Positions 18,120 through 25,816 of a stretch of 33,473 bases of DNA are shown here, piece after piece; positions within the stretch are counted from its first letter, which is position 1, and the number at the start of each line of letters is the position of its first letter. This DNA comes from Pseudomonadota bacterium. GTDB lineage: Bacteria; Pseudomonadota; Gammaproteobacteria; JAFEDO01. A program made the position numbers and the translations under genes. The stretch spans positions 1 through 33,473 of the forward strand of contig JAFEDO010000136.1 of the NCBI GenBank assembly GCA_018241565.1, read 5' to 3'. The notes under the pieces are model-generated. The model did no database searches, had not been told where the DNA came from, and was given only the letters and a program-made list of their open reading frames with translations.

Positions 18120-19487
18120 ATGACTTCAAAAATCTGGCATCCAAATTCTTGGCAGTCTAAGTCCTGCCTTCAAAATATCACTTATGCAGATCCAAAAGCG
18201 TTGCTGCACGTTATGAGCATACTTGAAAAATTGCCACCGCTCGTAACACCTGTTGAAATTAAAAACTTAAAAAAGCAATTAGCAGACGCTACGTTAAACA
18301 AAGGATTTGTATTACAAGCAGGTGATTGTGCTGAAAGTTTTTCAGATTGCCATTCTGATTCCATCACGAGCAAATTGAAAATATTATTACAAATGAGTTT
18401 GATACTACTGCATGGTTTACGTAAACCGATTATTCGTATCGGACGCATTGCGGGACAATATGCCAAACCACGGTCTGCTGATACAGAAACTCAAGATAAT
18501 ATAACGCTTCCTTGTTATCGAGGCGATGTGATTAACAAACCTGAATTCACGCTGGAAGCTCGCACACCGAATCCTGATTTGATGTTACAAGGATATCAAT
18601 ACTCTGCATTAACATTAAATTATCTTCGCGCACTCATAGATAGTGGCTTTGCGAGTTTAGAACATCCGGAAAATTGGAATTTAGATTTTGTTCAGCATTC
18701 TCCTTTAGCAAACGAATACCAAGCGTTCACGCGTTCTTTGGGCGATACTTTAGATTTTATTAATACTGTAGAAGGTCTTCGAACAAGCAGTATCAATCGA
18801 GTTGATTTTTTTACTAGCCACGAAAGTTTACATTTACTTTATGAACAAGCATTAACTCGTCAAACAGATCCTAATCACTGGTATAACTTATCAGCTCACT
18901 TTTTATGGGTAGGTATGCGAACGGCAGATGTAAACAGTGCTCATATCGAATACTTGCGCGGGATTTCTAATCCTATTGGCGTCAAAGTAGGACCTAAAGC
19001 AACACCTGAATGGTTGATAGAATTAATCGATATTTTGAATCCAAACAATGAACCGGGACGATTAACTTTCATCACGCGAATGGGTGCGACTCAAATTGAA
19101 AAATGTTTGCCTTCATTAATTGAAGCCGTACAAGCCCATGGCAAACATGTATTATGGCTTTGTGATCCCATGCATGGAAATACACAAGTAACGGAACAAA
19201 ACATTAAGACTCGACATTTTTCGGATATCTTATGTGAGCTTGAAAAGACTTTTCAAATTCATCATCAATTGAATAGTCATCTCGGTGGCGTACATTTAGA
19301 ATTAACGGGAGAAAATGTCACTGAATGTCTTGGTGGTGCACGAGGTCTTGCTGAAAAAGATTTAACGCGCGCTTACAAATCACTCGTCGATCCTCGCTTG
19401 AATTACGAGCAATCACTAGAAATTGCGATGCTGATCGTTCGTCAAATTGGTGCTGCAGCACCCCACAAAAGTAATCCTAAAGATTAA
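18120..19487 (+). CDS. 3-deoxy-7-phosphoheptulonate synthase, class II (plant type)
   Basis: Class II DAHP synthase condenses phosphoenolpyruvate and erythrose-4-phosphate, the first step of the shikimate pathway. The 455-residue protein carries the family features in order: WHPNSWQSK (5-13), LQAGDCAESF (metal-binding Cys), RIGRIAGQYAKPRS (PEP-binding Arg/Lys), YRGDVINKPEF, THE-type TSHESLHLLYEQALTR, HFLWVGMRT, GPKATPEW, WLCDPMHGNT and GGVHLELTGENVTECLGG. This class is unrelated in sequence to E. coli AroFGH. No good ribosome site is seen before the ATG. Its 3' end overlaps the convergent doxX-like gene by 11 bases. Chorismate made from it feeds UbiC in the same window. Confidence 0.95.
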   Translation: MTSKIWHPNSWQSKSCLQNITYADPKALLHVMSILEKLPPLVTPVEIKNLKKQLADATLNKGFVLQAGDCAESFSDCHSDSITSKLKILLQMSLILLHGLRKPIIRIGRIAGQYAKPRSADTETQDNITLPCYRGDVINKPEFTLEARTPNPDLMLQGYQYSALTLNYLRALIDSGFASLEHPENWNLDFVQHSPLANEYQAFTRSLGDTLDFINTVEGLRTSSINRVDFFTSHESLHLLYEQALTRQTDPNHWYNLSAHFLWVGMRTADVNSAHIEYLRGISNPIGVKVGPKATPEWLIELIDILNPNNEPGRLTFITRMGATQIEKCLPSLIEAVQAHGKHVLWLCDPMHGNTQVTEQNIKTRHFSDILCELEKTFQIHHQLNSHLGGVHLELTGENVTECLGGARGLAEKDLTRAYKSLVDPRLNYEQSLEIAMLIVRQIGAAAPHKSNPKD

Positions 19488-19950
19488 TTTTTTTCCGAGA
19501 ACATAAATATTCAATCAAGTAATCTAAAGATAACTTTCCATTACCGTGTAACATAATCATCATGATAAGAATACCCCAATAAAAATGTTGTGCTAAGGCA
19601 GGGCCTGTTACATTCATCCATAATACAGGGTAAGAACAAACGATAATAATATTAAATACAAATAATATAAATGCAGGAAGTCGTTGTCCCAAACCTAAGA
19701 AAAGAAATATAGGAACAACTAATTCTACTATTGTACAAATATGCGCTGCAATCACAGGATGTAATAATGGAACTTGATATTCATTTTGAAACAAAGAAAT
19801 GGTTGTTGACCAAGATTGTATTTTGCTGAGTCCAGATAAGAAGAAAAGTCTCGCGATCCAGAACCGCACAAATAAATCTCCAACAGGCATTAAGTAGTTG
19901 AGCGTTTTATTAAATCCAGTCCAAAGTGATTTGATTAGTTTCATACACAT
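19477..19950 (-). CDS. DoxX family membrane protein of the bufferin operon
   Basis: A 157-residue protein with four hydrophobic segments (about 30-48, 66-86, 88-108 and 115-135) and the DoxX pattern: FWIARLFFLSGLSKIQ, AAHICTIVELVVPIFLFLGL, and the late HFYWGILIMMIMLHGNGKLS. It follows bufC by 17 bases with GGAG seven bases before the ATG at 19950. DUF2282-DUF692-DUF2063-DoxX is a conserved gene order, and DoxX is the usual last gene of such operons (sometimes called bufD). Biochemical role is unknown; a redox or membrane-transport partner of the modified peptide is possible. Confidence 0.9.
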   Translation of the reverse strand: MCMKLIKSLWTGFNKTLNYLMPVGDLFVRFWIARLFFLSGLSKIQSWSTTISLFQNEYQVPLLHPVIAAHICTIVELVVPIFLFLGLGQRLPAFILFVFNIIIVCSYPVLWMNVTGPALAQHFYWGILIMMIMLHGNGKLSLDYLIEYLCSRKKINL

Positions 19951-19967
19951 AAGAAATCTCCAATAAC

Positions 19968-20744
19968 TTAACTTTCTACTTCAAAATCCGTTACCCACCC
20001 ACAACTGGTTAATTCGGGTAATAATTGCGTAAGATCCCCAGAAAACTCATTTGCAATTTCACTGATAGTCTTTCCCATTTGAATCGCTTGCAATAATTGC
20101 CACTGTGGTTCTGTTAATCTTTCTATAAAAACTTCCAACCCTTTGCGCCAAACGATTAAGTATTCTCCCCCTTCTTCTAAATGAACAACTTCATCACCCT
20201 GATAATCATCTTGACTGATTGTCCATATATGAAGGATTGGATATTCTGATTCTATCAAACTCGCATTTTCTGGCATAAAAAATTGAATATTATTTGTTTC
20301 TTCAACATCAATATCTTGTAATTTAGCAAAATCTAAACTTTTTGCATCTAATCCATTAAACGCTTTATGCCACGCCCACTCTAATTTCGCAACATCGCTT
20401 AAATAAGATAAATGAGATGCAGGAGGAAACCTCTTGATAAATTCAGAAAAATATTTCCCATACTCACCAACATCAGGAGAATAAGAAGGTGTTTCTTGAA
20501 TATAAGACAATGCCATTTTATTAAAAAAATCTTCGCCGACAATATTTTTGCATGCAGGAAATACTATAGAAAGACCACTCGTCAGCCCTCCCCTAATACT
20601 GTTTAAATAAATACTGAATCCTTTTTCTGCTGATAATAAATGCTTGGCTTTTACAAATTGAGTAAATTGGTTTTTTTCTTGCCCAGAGTCAAATGCTTTT
20701 ATAAAACTTTCCTGCAATTCTTTAAGCGACATAGATACACTCAT
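19968..20744 (-). CDS. bufC: Bufferin operon partner protein BufC (DUF2063)
   Basis: DUF2063 proteins act with the MNIO enzyme as the presumed precursor-peptide recognition partner. The 258-residue protein opens SLKELQESFIKAFDSG, the standard DUF2063 start, and has FSIYLNSIRGGLTSGLSIVF, then CKNIVGEDFF-NKMALSYIQETPSYSPDV-GEYGKYFSEFI and LSYLSDVAKLEWAWHKAF, all characteristic. The C-terminal ~80 residues (winged-helix-like, WQLLQAIQMGKTISEIANEF) are typical of the family. The ATG at 20744 overlaps the bufB end by 23 bases; ATG 20732 (MSLKEL) fits the family start better and is a real alternative. It is a soluble protein, with no signal peptide. Confidence 0.92.
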   Translation of the reverse strand: MSVSMSLKELQESFIKAFDSGQEKNQFTQFVKAKHLLSAEKGFSIYLNSIRGGLTSGLSIVFPACKNIVGEDFFNKMALSYIQETPSYSPDVGEYGKYFSEFIKRFPPASHLSYLSDVAKLEWAWHKAFNGLDAKSLDFAKLQDIDVEETNNIQFFMPENASLIESEYPILHIWTISQDDYQGDEVVHLEEGGEYLIVWRKGLEVFIERLTEPQWQLLQAIQMGKTISEIANEFSGDLTQLLPELTSCGWVTDFEVES

Positions 20745-21573
20745 TCATCATTTCTTGAAGTTGTTGTGCTTCATTAAAAAGAACATTAAATTCAGGAATA
20801 TTATTATCTCTTTCTAATGAAGTTGGAATTGCGCCAAATCGTTTAATGGCTTGCTGATATAAATTTAAAACCGGAGATTGAATAGACTCCCCATGCGAAT
20901 CTAATAAATAATTTTTATAATCTTTGCATCCAGCCATATGAAATTGTGCCACTCGATCAACAGGAATATGATTCAAATATTTTTGGCAATCAAAATGATG
21001 ATTGTATGCACTCACATAAATATTATTAATATCAAGCAAGATTAAACAACCTGATTTTTTAGAAATTTCAGTTAAAAATTCCCATTCAGTCATGGTCGAT
21101 TCACGATAAGTGATATAACTAGATACATTCTCTAATAATATTTGTGTTCCTAAAATTTCTTGTACTTGTTCAACACGAGCGACCACGTGATTCAAAGCTT
21201 CTTCGGTATAAGGTAACGGTAATAATTCATGAAAATATCGCCCATGAATGGAACTCCAACATAAATGATCCGAAACAAAAGTAGGATGGATAAATTCCAT
21301 TAATTGCCGAATTTTTTTTAAGTAATTGATATTGAGTGGATCTGTGGAGCCGATGGATAATCCTACACCATGCATAACAATCGGATAGTCAGCTCGGATT
21401 TTCTCTAATCGAGAAAGCATAGGCCCGCCATCGACTAAATAATTATCGGTCAAAATTTCAAACCATGGAACTTTTGGGCGGTGCTTGAAAATATAACTGA
21501 AATGCTGCGGGCGCAAACCCACCCCAACGCCATAAATGGATTGCTGGGTTTGCGCCCTTCCCTCAGCCTTCAT
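20722..21573 (-). CDS. bufB: MNIO (DUF692) multinuclear iron oxidative enzyme, BufB
   Basis: DUF692/MNIO enzymes are TIM-barrel iron enzymes that modify cysteine-containing peptides, in bufferins by making thiooxazoles. The 283-residue protein has the family residues in place: GVGLRPQHF (~17-25), MHGVGLSIGS (H68), VSDHLCWSS (D102, H103), LLENVSSYI (E149), LLDINNIYVSAYNHH (D181, H192), QFHMAG (H212), DSHGE (D225, H227) and SLERDNNIPEF (E254). Typical length is 280-300. Its ATG follows the bufA stop directly (TAA then ATG), so it is strongly coupled to the precursor gene. Target is inferred to be the adjacent BufA. Confidence 0.95.
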   Translation of the reverse strand: MKAEGRAQTQQSIYGVGVGLRPQHFSYIFKHRPKVPWFEILTDNYLVDGGPMLSRLEKIRADYPIVMHGVGLSIGSTDPLNINYLKKIRQLMEFIHPTFVSDHLCWSSIHGRYFHELLPLPYTEEALNHVVARVEQVQEILGTQILLENVSSYITYRESTMTEWEFLTEISKKSGCLILLDINNIYVSAYNHHFDCQKYLNHIPVDRVAQFHMAGCKDYKNYLLDSHGESIQSPVLNLYQQAIKRFGAIPTSLERDNNIPEFNVLFNEAQQLQEMMNECIYVA

Positions 21574-21858
21574 TTAAGATTTGGTTTGGGCTGGGGTATT
21601 GGCAGGTGCAGGGGGCTTCGTACTACCACCCACAATCTTGTCACAAGTGCCTTTAGGTAAATAAATCCACGCATCCGCTTCAGAATTTTTGCTAGATTGC
21701 CCAGAGCATGCCATGGTGGAAGTTGCACAATCATTCTTCCCTTTTTTCGCAATTCCATAACATTTTTCCATACTATTGCTTCCAGCTACTGCCTGGCCGC
21801 TTAAGCCCACAGCAACCACACTGGCTAATGCCGTCGTAATAATTTTTCCTGCTGACAT
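21574..21858 (-). CDS. bufA: Bufferin precursor peptide BufA (DUF2282), secreted
   Basis: The 94-residue precursor has a classic signal peptide (residues 1-25, IITTALASVVAVGLSGQAVA, cut after AVA25) and a mature part with four cysteines: C33 (MEKCYGIAKKG), C44 (KNDCA), C51 (MACSG) and C72 (PKGTCDKI). This EKCYG...NDCA...CSG...KGTC pattern is the DUF2282 (BufA1) core. BufB presumably turns cysteines of this core into thiooxazoles before export, producing a periplasmic copper-buffering peptide; the fate of each cysteine is known for other bufferins, not shown here. The C-terminus is proline-rich (TKPPAPANTPAQTK). A very strong ribosome site (GGAGGAG, five bases before ATG) suggests high expression, as for a peptide made in excess over its enzyme. 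Confidence 0.95.
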   Translation of the reverse strand: MSAGKIITTALASVVAVGLSGQAVAGSNSMEKCYGIAKKGKNDCATSTMACSGQSSKNSEADAWIYLPKGTCDKIVGGSTKPPAPANTPAQTKS

Positions 21859-21893
21859 ATACTCTCCTCCATTTCATGTTTGTTGTACTCGGA

Positions 21894-21966
21894 TTAACGC
21901 TTAGCTTTCGTAACGCACACCACGGATCGAAACCCGGGTTACGCGTTACAAAAGCTTAACGCTTAC
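21894..21966. repeat. Imperfect palindromic repeat between bufA and the DUF47 gene
   Basis: The left arm 21894-21916 (TTAACGCTTAGC then TTTCGTAACGC) matches the reverse complement of the right arm 21943-21965 at 18 of 23 positions, with AACCCGGGTT (a perfect 10-base palindrome, 21931-21940) inside. Just beyond the right arm CCCGGG recurs (21966-21971). It sits between the divergent starts of bufA and the DUF47 gene and may be a dispersed element or a regulator site. GC content here is higher than in neighbouring spacers. Confidence 0.6.
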
Positions 21967-21995
21967 CCGGGCTACTAACTTCATAGTCCTTCAGA

Positions 21996-22001
21996 TATAA
22001 T
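21996..22001 (+). promoter_or_regulatory. Candidate -10 box for the DUF47-pit operon
   Basis: A perfect TATAAT lies 24 bases before the DUF47 start. No good -35 is seen 17 bases upstream. An imperfect direct repeat CTTCATA-gtc-CTTCAGA (21979-21995) precedes it and could bind an activator, but its 10-base period does not match a PhoB box (11). Confidence 0.4.
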
Positions 22002-22025
22002 CCGCCCAAAATTATAAGGACTTTT

Positions 22026-22706
22026 ATGGCAATCACAACACCTATCCTCAATTTATTCGCTCGCTCACCCATACGACCATTGCAAGAGCACGTTGATACA
22101 GTCACAGCATGTGCCAAAGCTCTCGTTCCATTCTTTGAAGCCGTGTTATCTCAGAATTGGGAGCAAGCATTAATTCATCAAAAAGAAATTGATACTTTAG
22201 AAAGTAAAGCTGATCAAATTAAAAGAGATTTACGTTTACATTTACCCAAAGGTTTATTTTTACCCGTTCCTCGTAGCGACATTTTAGAAATCTTAACCGT
22301 GCAAGATCGAATCGCTAATAAAGCAGAAGACATTGCCGGTCTCATCCTCGGACGAAGAATGATTATCCCTAAAGAATTCTCTGCAGAATATATGGCTTTG
22401 CTCAATCGATGTATTGATGCTGCCAAACAAGCACGTAAGGCGATTAATGAATTAGATGAATTATTAGAAACGGGGTTCCGAGGAAATGAAGCGAGACTCG
22501 TAGAAGATATGATTCATAAATTAGATCAAATCGAACATGATACCGATGAAATGCAAGTGGCCATTCGCCATCAATTATTCAAGCTTGAAAATAAATTACC
22601 TCCTATTGACGTGATATTTCTTTATAAAGTCATTGAATGGACAGGCGAGATCGCCAACCATGCTCAAGGTGTTGGTGGTCGTCTTGAATTATTACTTGCG
22701 CGGTAA
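22026..22706 (+). CDS. DUF47 (PhoU-like) phosphate transport regulator
   Basis: A 226-residue all-helical protein of the DUF47/TIGR00153 family, related to PhoU. Such proteins are encoded directly upstream of Pit phosphate transporters and modulate them. Visible features: the opening NLFARSPIRPLQEHVDTVTAC, LESKADQIKRDLRLHLPKGL (~58-77), the metal-binding-type acidic helix EHDTDEMQ and the ending EWTGEIANHAQGVGGRLELL. It is two bases from the following pit gene, with TATAAT at 21996-22001 and a ribosome site AAGGA upstream. Cytoplasmic, acting at the membrane through the transporter (inferred from the family). Confidence 0.95.
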   Translation: MAITTPILNLFARSPIRPLQEHVDTVTACAKALVPFFEAVLSQNWEQALIHQKEIDTLESKADQIKRDLRLHLPKGLFLPVPRSDILEILTVQDRIANKAEDIAGLILGRRMIIPKEFSAEYMALLNRCIDAAKQARKAINELDELLETGFRGNEARLVEDMIHKLDQIEHDTDEMQVAIRHQLFKLENKLPPIDVIFLYKVIEWTGEIANHAQGVGGRLELLLAR

Positions 22707-22708
22707 CC

Positions 22709-23971
22709 ATGGATATTAATTATATTTATTTAATGCTCGCTTGCTTACTCGGCCTCGCAATGACTTGGGGCGTAGGTGCTAATGATCTTGCGAATGTGAT
22801 GAGCACGACCATGGGTTCAAAAGCTGTCACAGTACGCAAAGCTTTAATTATCGCCGTTATATTCGAATTCATGGGCGCATTTTTAGGTGGCTCTGAAGTC
22901 ACTGACACCATACGTAATAAAATTATCAATATCGAACTGCTGGCAAATGAGCCAGAAATTTTAATCTTAGGTATGTTATCCGTACTCGTTGCTAGCATGG
23001 CATGGATTAATTTTGCGAGTTATTTAGGTTTTCCTGTTTCTATTACGAATGCCATTGTTGGTTCTGTTGTAGGTTTTGGCGTTATCGTCTTAGGCTCTAA
23101 CACTATTCATTGGGATCAAGTGGGATATATCGCCACGAGTTGGATTAGCTCACCTACGCTCGCAGGGATCTTCGCTTATATCTTGATCATTCACATTCAA
23201 CGTTTTATTTTTGCAAGAAAAGATCCCTTAAAACATGCAAAAAGATTTGTTCCCTATTATTTATTTTTAATTGGATTAGTACTTTCATTTATTACTGTCA
23301 TTAAAGGTTTAGAACACTTTGGCATTCATTTTATGCCTATGATGCAATTATTCATTGCGGTTGGGTGTGGCATTTTGATTACTGTATTAGGGCTCATGAT
23401 CATTAATCAGATCCCGAAAAGTCTTAAACTAAAACGTCATGAAACATTTACTTATATCGAAAAAATATTTGCTATCCTAATGGCATTCACGGCGTGTGCA
23501 ATGGTTTTCGCACATGGTTCTAATGATGTGTCTGTTGCAGTGGGGCCTATTGCACTCATTATGTCGATCGTCACCAATGGTGGTGATGTTGCCTCAACAC
23601 CCACTTTTCCAGCATGGTTAACTTTGTTAGGGGTCAGCGGTGTATTAATTGGATTTTTAATGTATGGCCGCAAAGTGATTGAAACCGTCGGAAGTGGAAT
23701 CACAGCACTCACCCCCAGCCGAGCATTCGCGGCTACTTTGGCTGCAGCAACCGCTGTCGTTATTTCAACAAGCACAGGGATCCCAGTTTCCACAACTCAA
23801 ACATTAGTAGGTGCTGTGTTAGGAGTCGGATTAGCGAGAGGTATTGGTGCTTTGAACTTAGTCGTGATTCGAAATATTTTTATGTCTTGGATTATTACAT
23901 TACCGATTGCATCACTGATTACGATTGGATGCTTTCATCTCTTGAAGTTCTTTTTTCTGAATCATTCATAG
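22709..23971 (+). CDS. pit: Pit-family inorganic phosphate transporter
   Basis: A 420-residue membrane protein with about ten helices and the two inverted Pit repeats: WGVGANDLANVMSTTMGSKA (~20-39) and FAHGSNDVSVAVGPIAL (~269-285). These carry the phosphate/cation-binding Asn-Asp motifs (GANDLAN, HGSNDV). The late part contains STSTGIPVSTTQTLVGAVLG, also typical. Low-affinity phosphate uptake across the inner membrane is the expected role, driven by H+ or Na+ (not distinguishable here). It is translated with the DUF47 gene two bases upstream. A second, shorter Pit-type gene lies at 29450-30466. A strong hairpin follows six bases after the stop. Confidence 0.95.
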   Translation: MDINYIYLMLACLLGLAMTWGVGANDLANVMSTTMGSKAVTVRKALIIAVIFEFMGAFLGGSEVTDTIRNKIINIELLANEPEILILGMLSVLVASMAWINFASYLGFPVSITNAIVGSVVGFGVIVLGSNTIHWDQVGYIATSWISSPTLAGIFAYILIIHIQRFIFARKDPLKHAKRFVPYYLFLIGLVLSFITVIKGLEHFGIHFMPMMQLFIAVGCGILITVLGLMIINQIPKSLKLKRHETFTYIEKIFAILMAFTACAMVFAHGSNDVSVAVGPIALIMSIVTNGGDVASTPTFPAWLTLLGVSGVLIGFLMYGRKVIETVGSGITALTPSRAFAATLAAATAVVISTSTGIPVSTTQTLVGAVLGVGLARGIGALNLVVIRNIFMSWIITLPIASLITIGCFHLLKFFFLNHS

Positions 23972-23976
23972 AAAAC

Positions 23977-24008
23977 TGAAGTTCAGTGTCATTCAACACT
24001 GAACTTCA
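23977..24008 (-). terminator. Intrinsic terminator (13-bp stem)
   Basis: TGAAGTTCAGTGT (23977-23989) pairs perfectly with ACACTGAACTTCA (23996-24008), loop of six bases. On the leftward strand the hairpin is followed by GTTTTCT, a short T-tract, so it best serves the leftward secreted-protein gene ending at 24021. It also lies after the rightward pit gene and could stop it, although there is no T-tract on that side. Confidence 0.8.
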
Positions 24009-24020
24009 ATCGTGAAAAAA

Positions 24021-24431
24021 CTACTTAGACTTAGAAAAATCTGGAACTATTTGAGCCGTCCAAGGATATGAACTACTCACTTTATGTCCCGTTTTAGGAT
24101 CTTGTACATTACAAACGCTATTACCAACAGCACTATTACCATCAGAACTTATATTACCTGTGAGAATACAGGTTTCTGAGAGTGCAGGAATAGTAAGATT
24201 CATTGTTACGAAATTACTATTAGCACTTCTGTTCATAACAACATCCCCTTGATAAGGAGGATAGGTCTGTGACATAGCTGAGTACATCATAGGTTGAGGG
24301 ATCTTGCCCGACTCCCATACAAACTTCCACATAACGTCCATTTGCACATACCAAGTATCAGCTAATGCTAATGTTGGGATAAAAGAAAACGCGATTAAAG
24401 ACGCCATAACAAGCTTTCTGCTAACTTTCAT
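24021..24431 (-). CDS. Small secreted protein of unknown function
   Basis: I do not recognise this 136-residue protein. It has a clear Sec signal peptide (residues 1-24, MKVSRKLVMASLIAFSFIPT then LALA, cleavage before DTWY). The mature part is about 112 residues with two cysteines (~C93 in SETCILTG, ~C112 in GNSVCNVQD), likely a disulfide in the periplasm or outside the cell. It has aromatic residues and a repeated Asn/Ser/Thr-rich strand pattern (NFVTMNLTIPALSE), suggesting a small beta fold. It stands alone between pit (opposite strand) and the queF side, with a strong terminator downstream and a 150-base upstream gap. A ribosome site (AAGGAG) precedes the ATG. Confidence 0.82.
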   Translation of the reverse strand: MKVSRKLVMASLIAFSFIPTLALADTWYVQMDVMWKFVWESGKIPQPMMYSAMSQTYPPYQGDVVMNRSANSNFVTMNLTIPALSETCILTGNISSDGNSAVGNSVCNVQDPKTGHKVSSSYPWTAQIVPDFSKSK

Positions 24432-24581
24432 TTTTTTCTCCTTATTGAAAGTATGAAACTGAAAAGTATGGATTTGAAATTTGAGATCTCCATTTTTAGC
24501 TACAGACTTAACTAAAAAATTGCTGTTAAGCTCAAACGCGGGGATTATATTAATATGCGATATACGAGAAGTAAATGACTT

Positions 24582-24767
24582 TTAAAACCCTTCCCATAAG
24601 TCAGAGCCTTCCTCATTGGTATTCGGATTATCTCGCAACTTAGCGATTCTTTGATGCTTCGCAATTTCTTTCTTTTGAGAAGCAGATAACGGAAGTTCGT
24701 GCTGCAATTCGTTCAAAAATTTTGTAATATCACTGACATAGTGTTTATCTAAATTATCAAGCTGCAT
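24582..24767 (-). CDS. Small hypothetical protein next to queF
   Basis: A 61-residue soluble protein starting MQLDNLDKHYVSDITKFL. A longer reading from 24833 would overlap queF by 43 bases and is unlikely. The charged helical middle (PLSASQKKEIAKHQRIAKLR) and ending EEGSDLWEGF resemble small conserved proteins of gammaproteobacteria (K-E-I-x-K-H, LRD, LW-E-x-F), but I cannot name a family. The start is 23 bases from the divergent queF start, so the two share a tiny promoter region. Weak ribosome site (GGGA). Function unknown. Confidence 0.65.
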   Translation of the reverse strand: MQLDNLDKHYVSDITKFLNELQHELPLSASQKKEIAKHQRIAKLRDNPNTNEEGSDLWEGF

Positions 24768-24790
24768 AGTCAAATTCCCGGAGAAAATAG

Positions 24791-25606
24791 ATGCCCAATG
24801 ATATCCCTTTAGGCAAAAAAGTCCAATACCCAAAGCAATATAACCCTGAATTACTGTTCCCCATTTCTAGGGAAGGGAACCGGGCTAAAATCGGTGTTAC
24901 TAACCACCTACCTTTTACTGGCGTAGATATTTGGAATGCGTATGAATTATCTTGGCTAAACTCAAAAGGCAAACCCGAAATTGCTACCGCAGAATTTATT
25001 GTACCCTGTGAATCTAAAAATATTTTTGAATCTAAATCTTTGAAGTTATATTTAAATTCTTTTAATCATCATGTTTTTCCATCCATTGATGTTGTGAAAC
25101 AAACTATTCAGAAAGATTTGTCAAACGTCTGTGGCCAAACAATTACTGTGAATCTTTATACACCTGAAAGTTTTGCAACGATGCGTCTCGACGAACTGGA
25201 TGGTACTTGTTTAGATCATCAAGATATTGAAATTTCTGATTATGAACAACCGAATCCCAGCTACTTAAAAACTTTGGATCATGAAGTTGAGGAAACACTT
25301 CATTCACATTTATATAAATCAAATTGCGAAATCACACAGCAACCTGACTGGGGCAGTGTATTGATTCAGTATTCAGGAAAACAAATCGATCATGCCGGTT
25401 TATTAAAATATATTATTTCATTTCGACATCATTGTGAATTTCATGAACCGTGTGCTGAAAGAATGTTTATGGATATTCTACGTCAATGTGAACCTAAAAA
25501 ATTAATGGTTTACATGCGTTACACGAGACGTGGTGGAATTGATATTAATCCATTAAGAACTAATTTTGAGGTTATACCGAGAAATATAAGGTTGATTCGG
25601 CAATAA
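24791..25606 (+). CDS. queF: NADPH-dependent 7-cyano-7-deazaguanine reductase
   Basis: QueF reduces preQ0 to preQ1 in queuosine synthesis (tRNA wobble modification). The 271-residue bimodular form has the family residues: FESKSLKLYLNSFNH (79-93), YKSNCEITQQPDWGSVLI with catalytic Cys179 and Asp186, and the substrate-binding FHEPCAERMFMDI (His218, Glu219). ATG at 24791 has GGAG seven bases upstream. It is monocistronic. Another queuosine gene, queH, is found 2.5 kb downstream (28065-28721). Confidence 0.96.
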   Translation: MPNDIPLGKKVQYPKQYNPELLFPISREGNRAKIGVTNHLPFTGVDIWNAYELSWLNSKGKPEIATAEFIVPCESKNIFESKSLKLYLNSFNHHVFPSIDVVKQTIQKDLSNVCGQTITVNLYTPESFATMRLDELDGTCLDHQDIEISDYEQPNPSYLKTLDHEVEETLHSHLYKSNCEITQQPDWGSVLIQYSGKQIDHAGLLKYIISFRHHCEFHEPCAERMFMDILRQCEPKKLMVYMRYTRRGGIDINPLRTNFEVIPRNIRLIRQ

Positions 25607-25607
25607 C

Positions 25608-25776
25608 GAGATCCTTCGCAAAGCGAAAGAGCTCGTCTGCTTTCTGGTAACTGCTCAACGATCTTCTGTCATCCCGGCCAAGCGCTGCAAAAACGACGCT
25701 GGATCCCGGCTCTCGTGTTACAAAAACCGTAACACGAGGCCGGGATGACAAGTCAAGCGCGCGAGCCGGGATCCAG
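25608..25776. repeat. Composite palindromic repeat region between queF and rpoH
   Basis: Four parts. (1) GAGATCCTTCGCAAAGCGA at 25608-25626, nearly the right arm of the 13343-13411 element. (2) TGTCATCCCGGCC (25667-25679) with GGCCGGGATGACA (25738-25750). (3) CTGGATCCCGGCTC (25699-25712) with GAGCCGGGATCCAG (25763-25776). (4) CTCGTGTTAC (25712-25721) with GTAACACGAG (25729-25738), a perfect 10-bp hairpin with a 7-base loop. Parts 2 and 3 share ATCCCGGC, so they can pair crosswise or nested. Typical dispersed extragenic repeat; follows the ends of both queF and the convergent rpoH. Confidence 0.88.
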
Positions 25777-25816
25777 AGAACAAAACACAGATATCTGAAT
25801 AGTTATACTTTTAGTA

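Noticed and set aside
21979-21995. Direct repeat CTTCATA/CTTCAGA as a PhoB box for the DUF47-pit operon
   Set aside because: Period is 10 bases rather than 11 and the repeats do not match CTGTCAT well; only two copies.
24767-24833. Longer start of the small protein beside queF
   Set aside because: The extension overlaps the queF coding region on the other strand, and the shorter ATG 24767 gives a more protein-like start.
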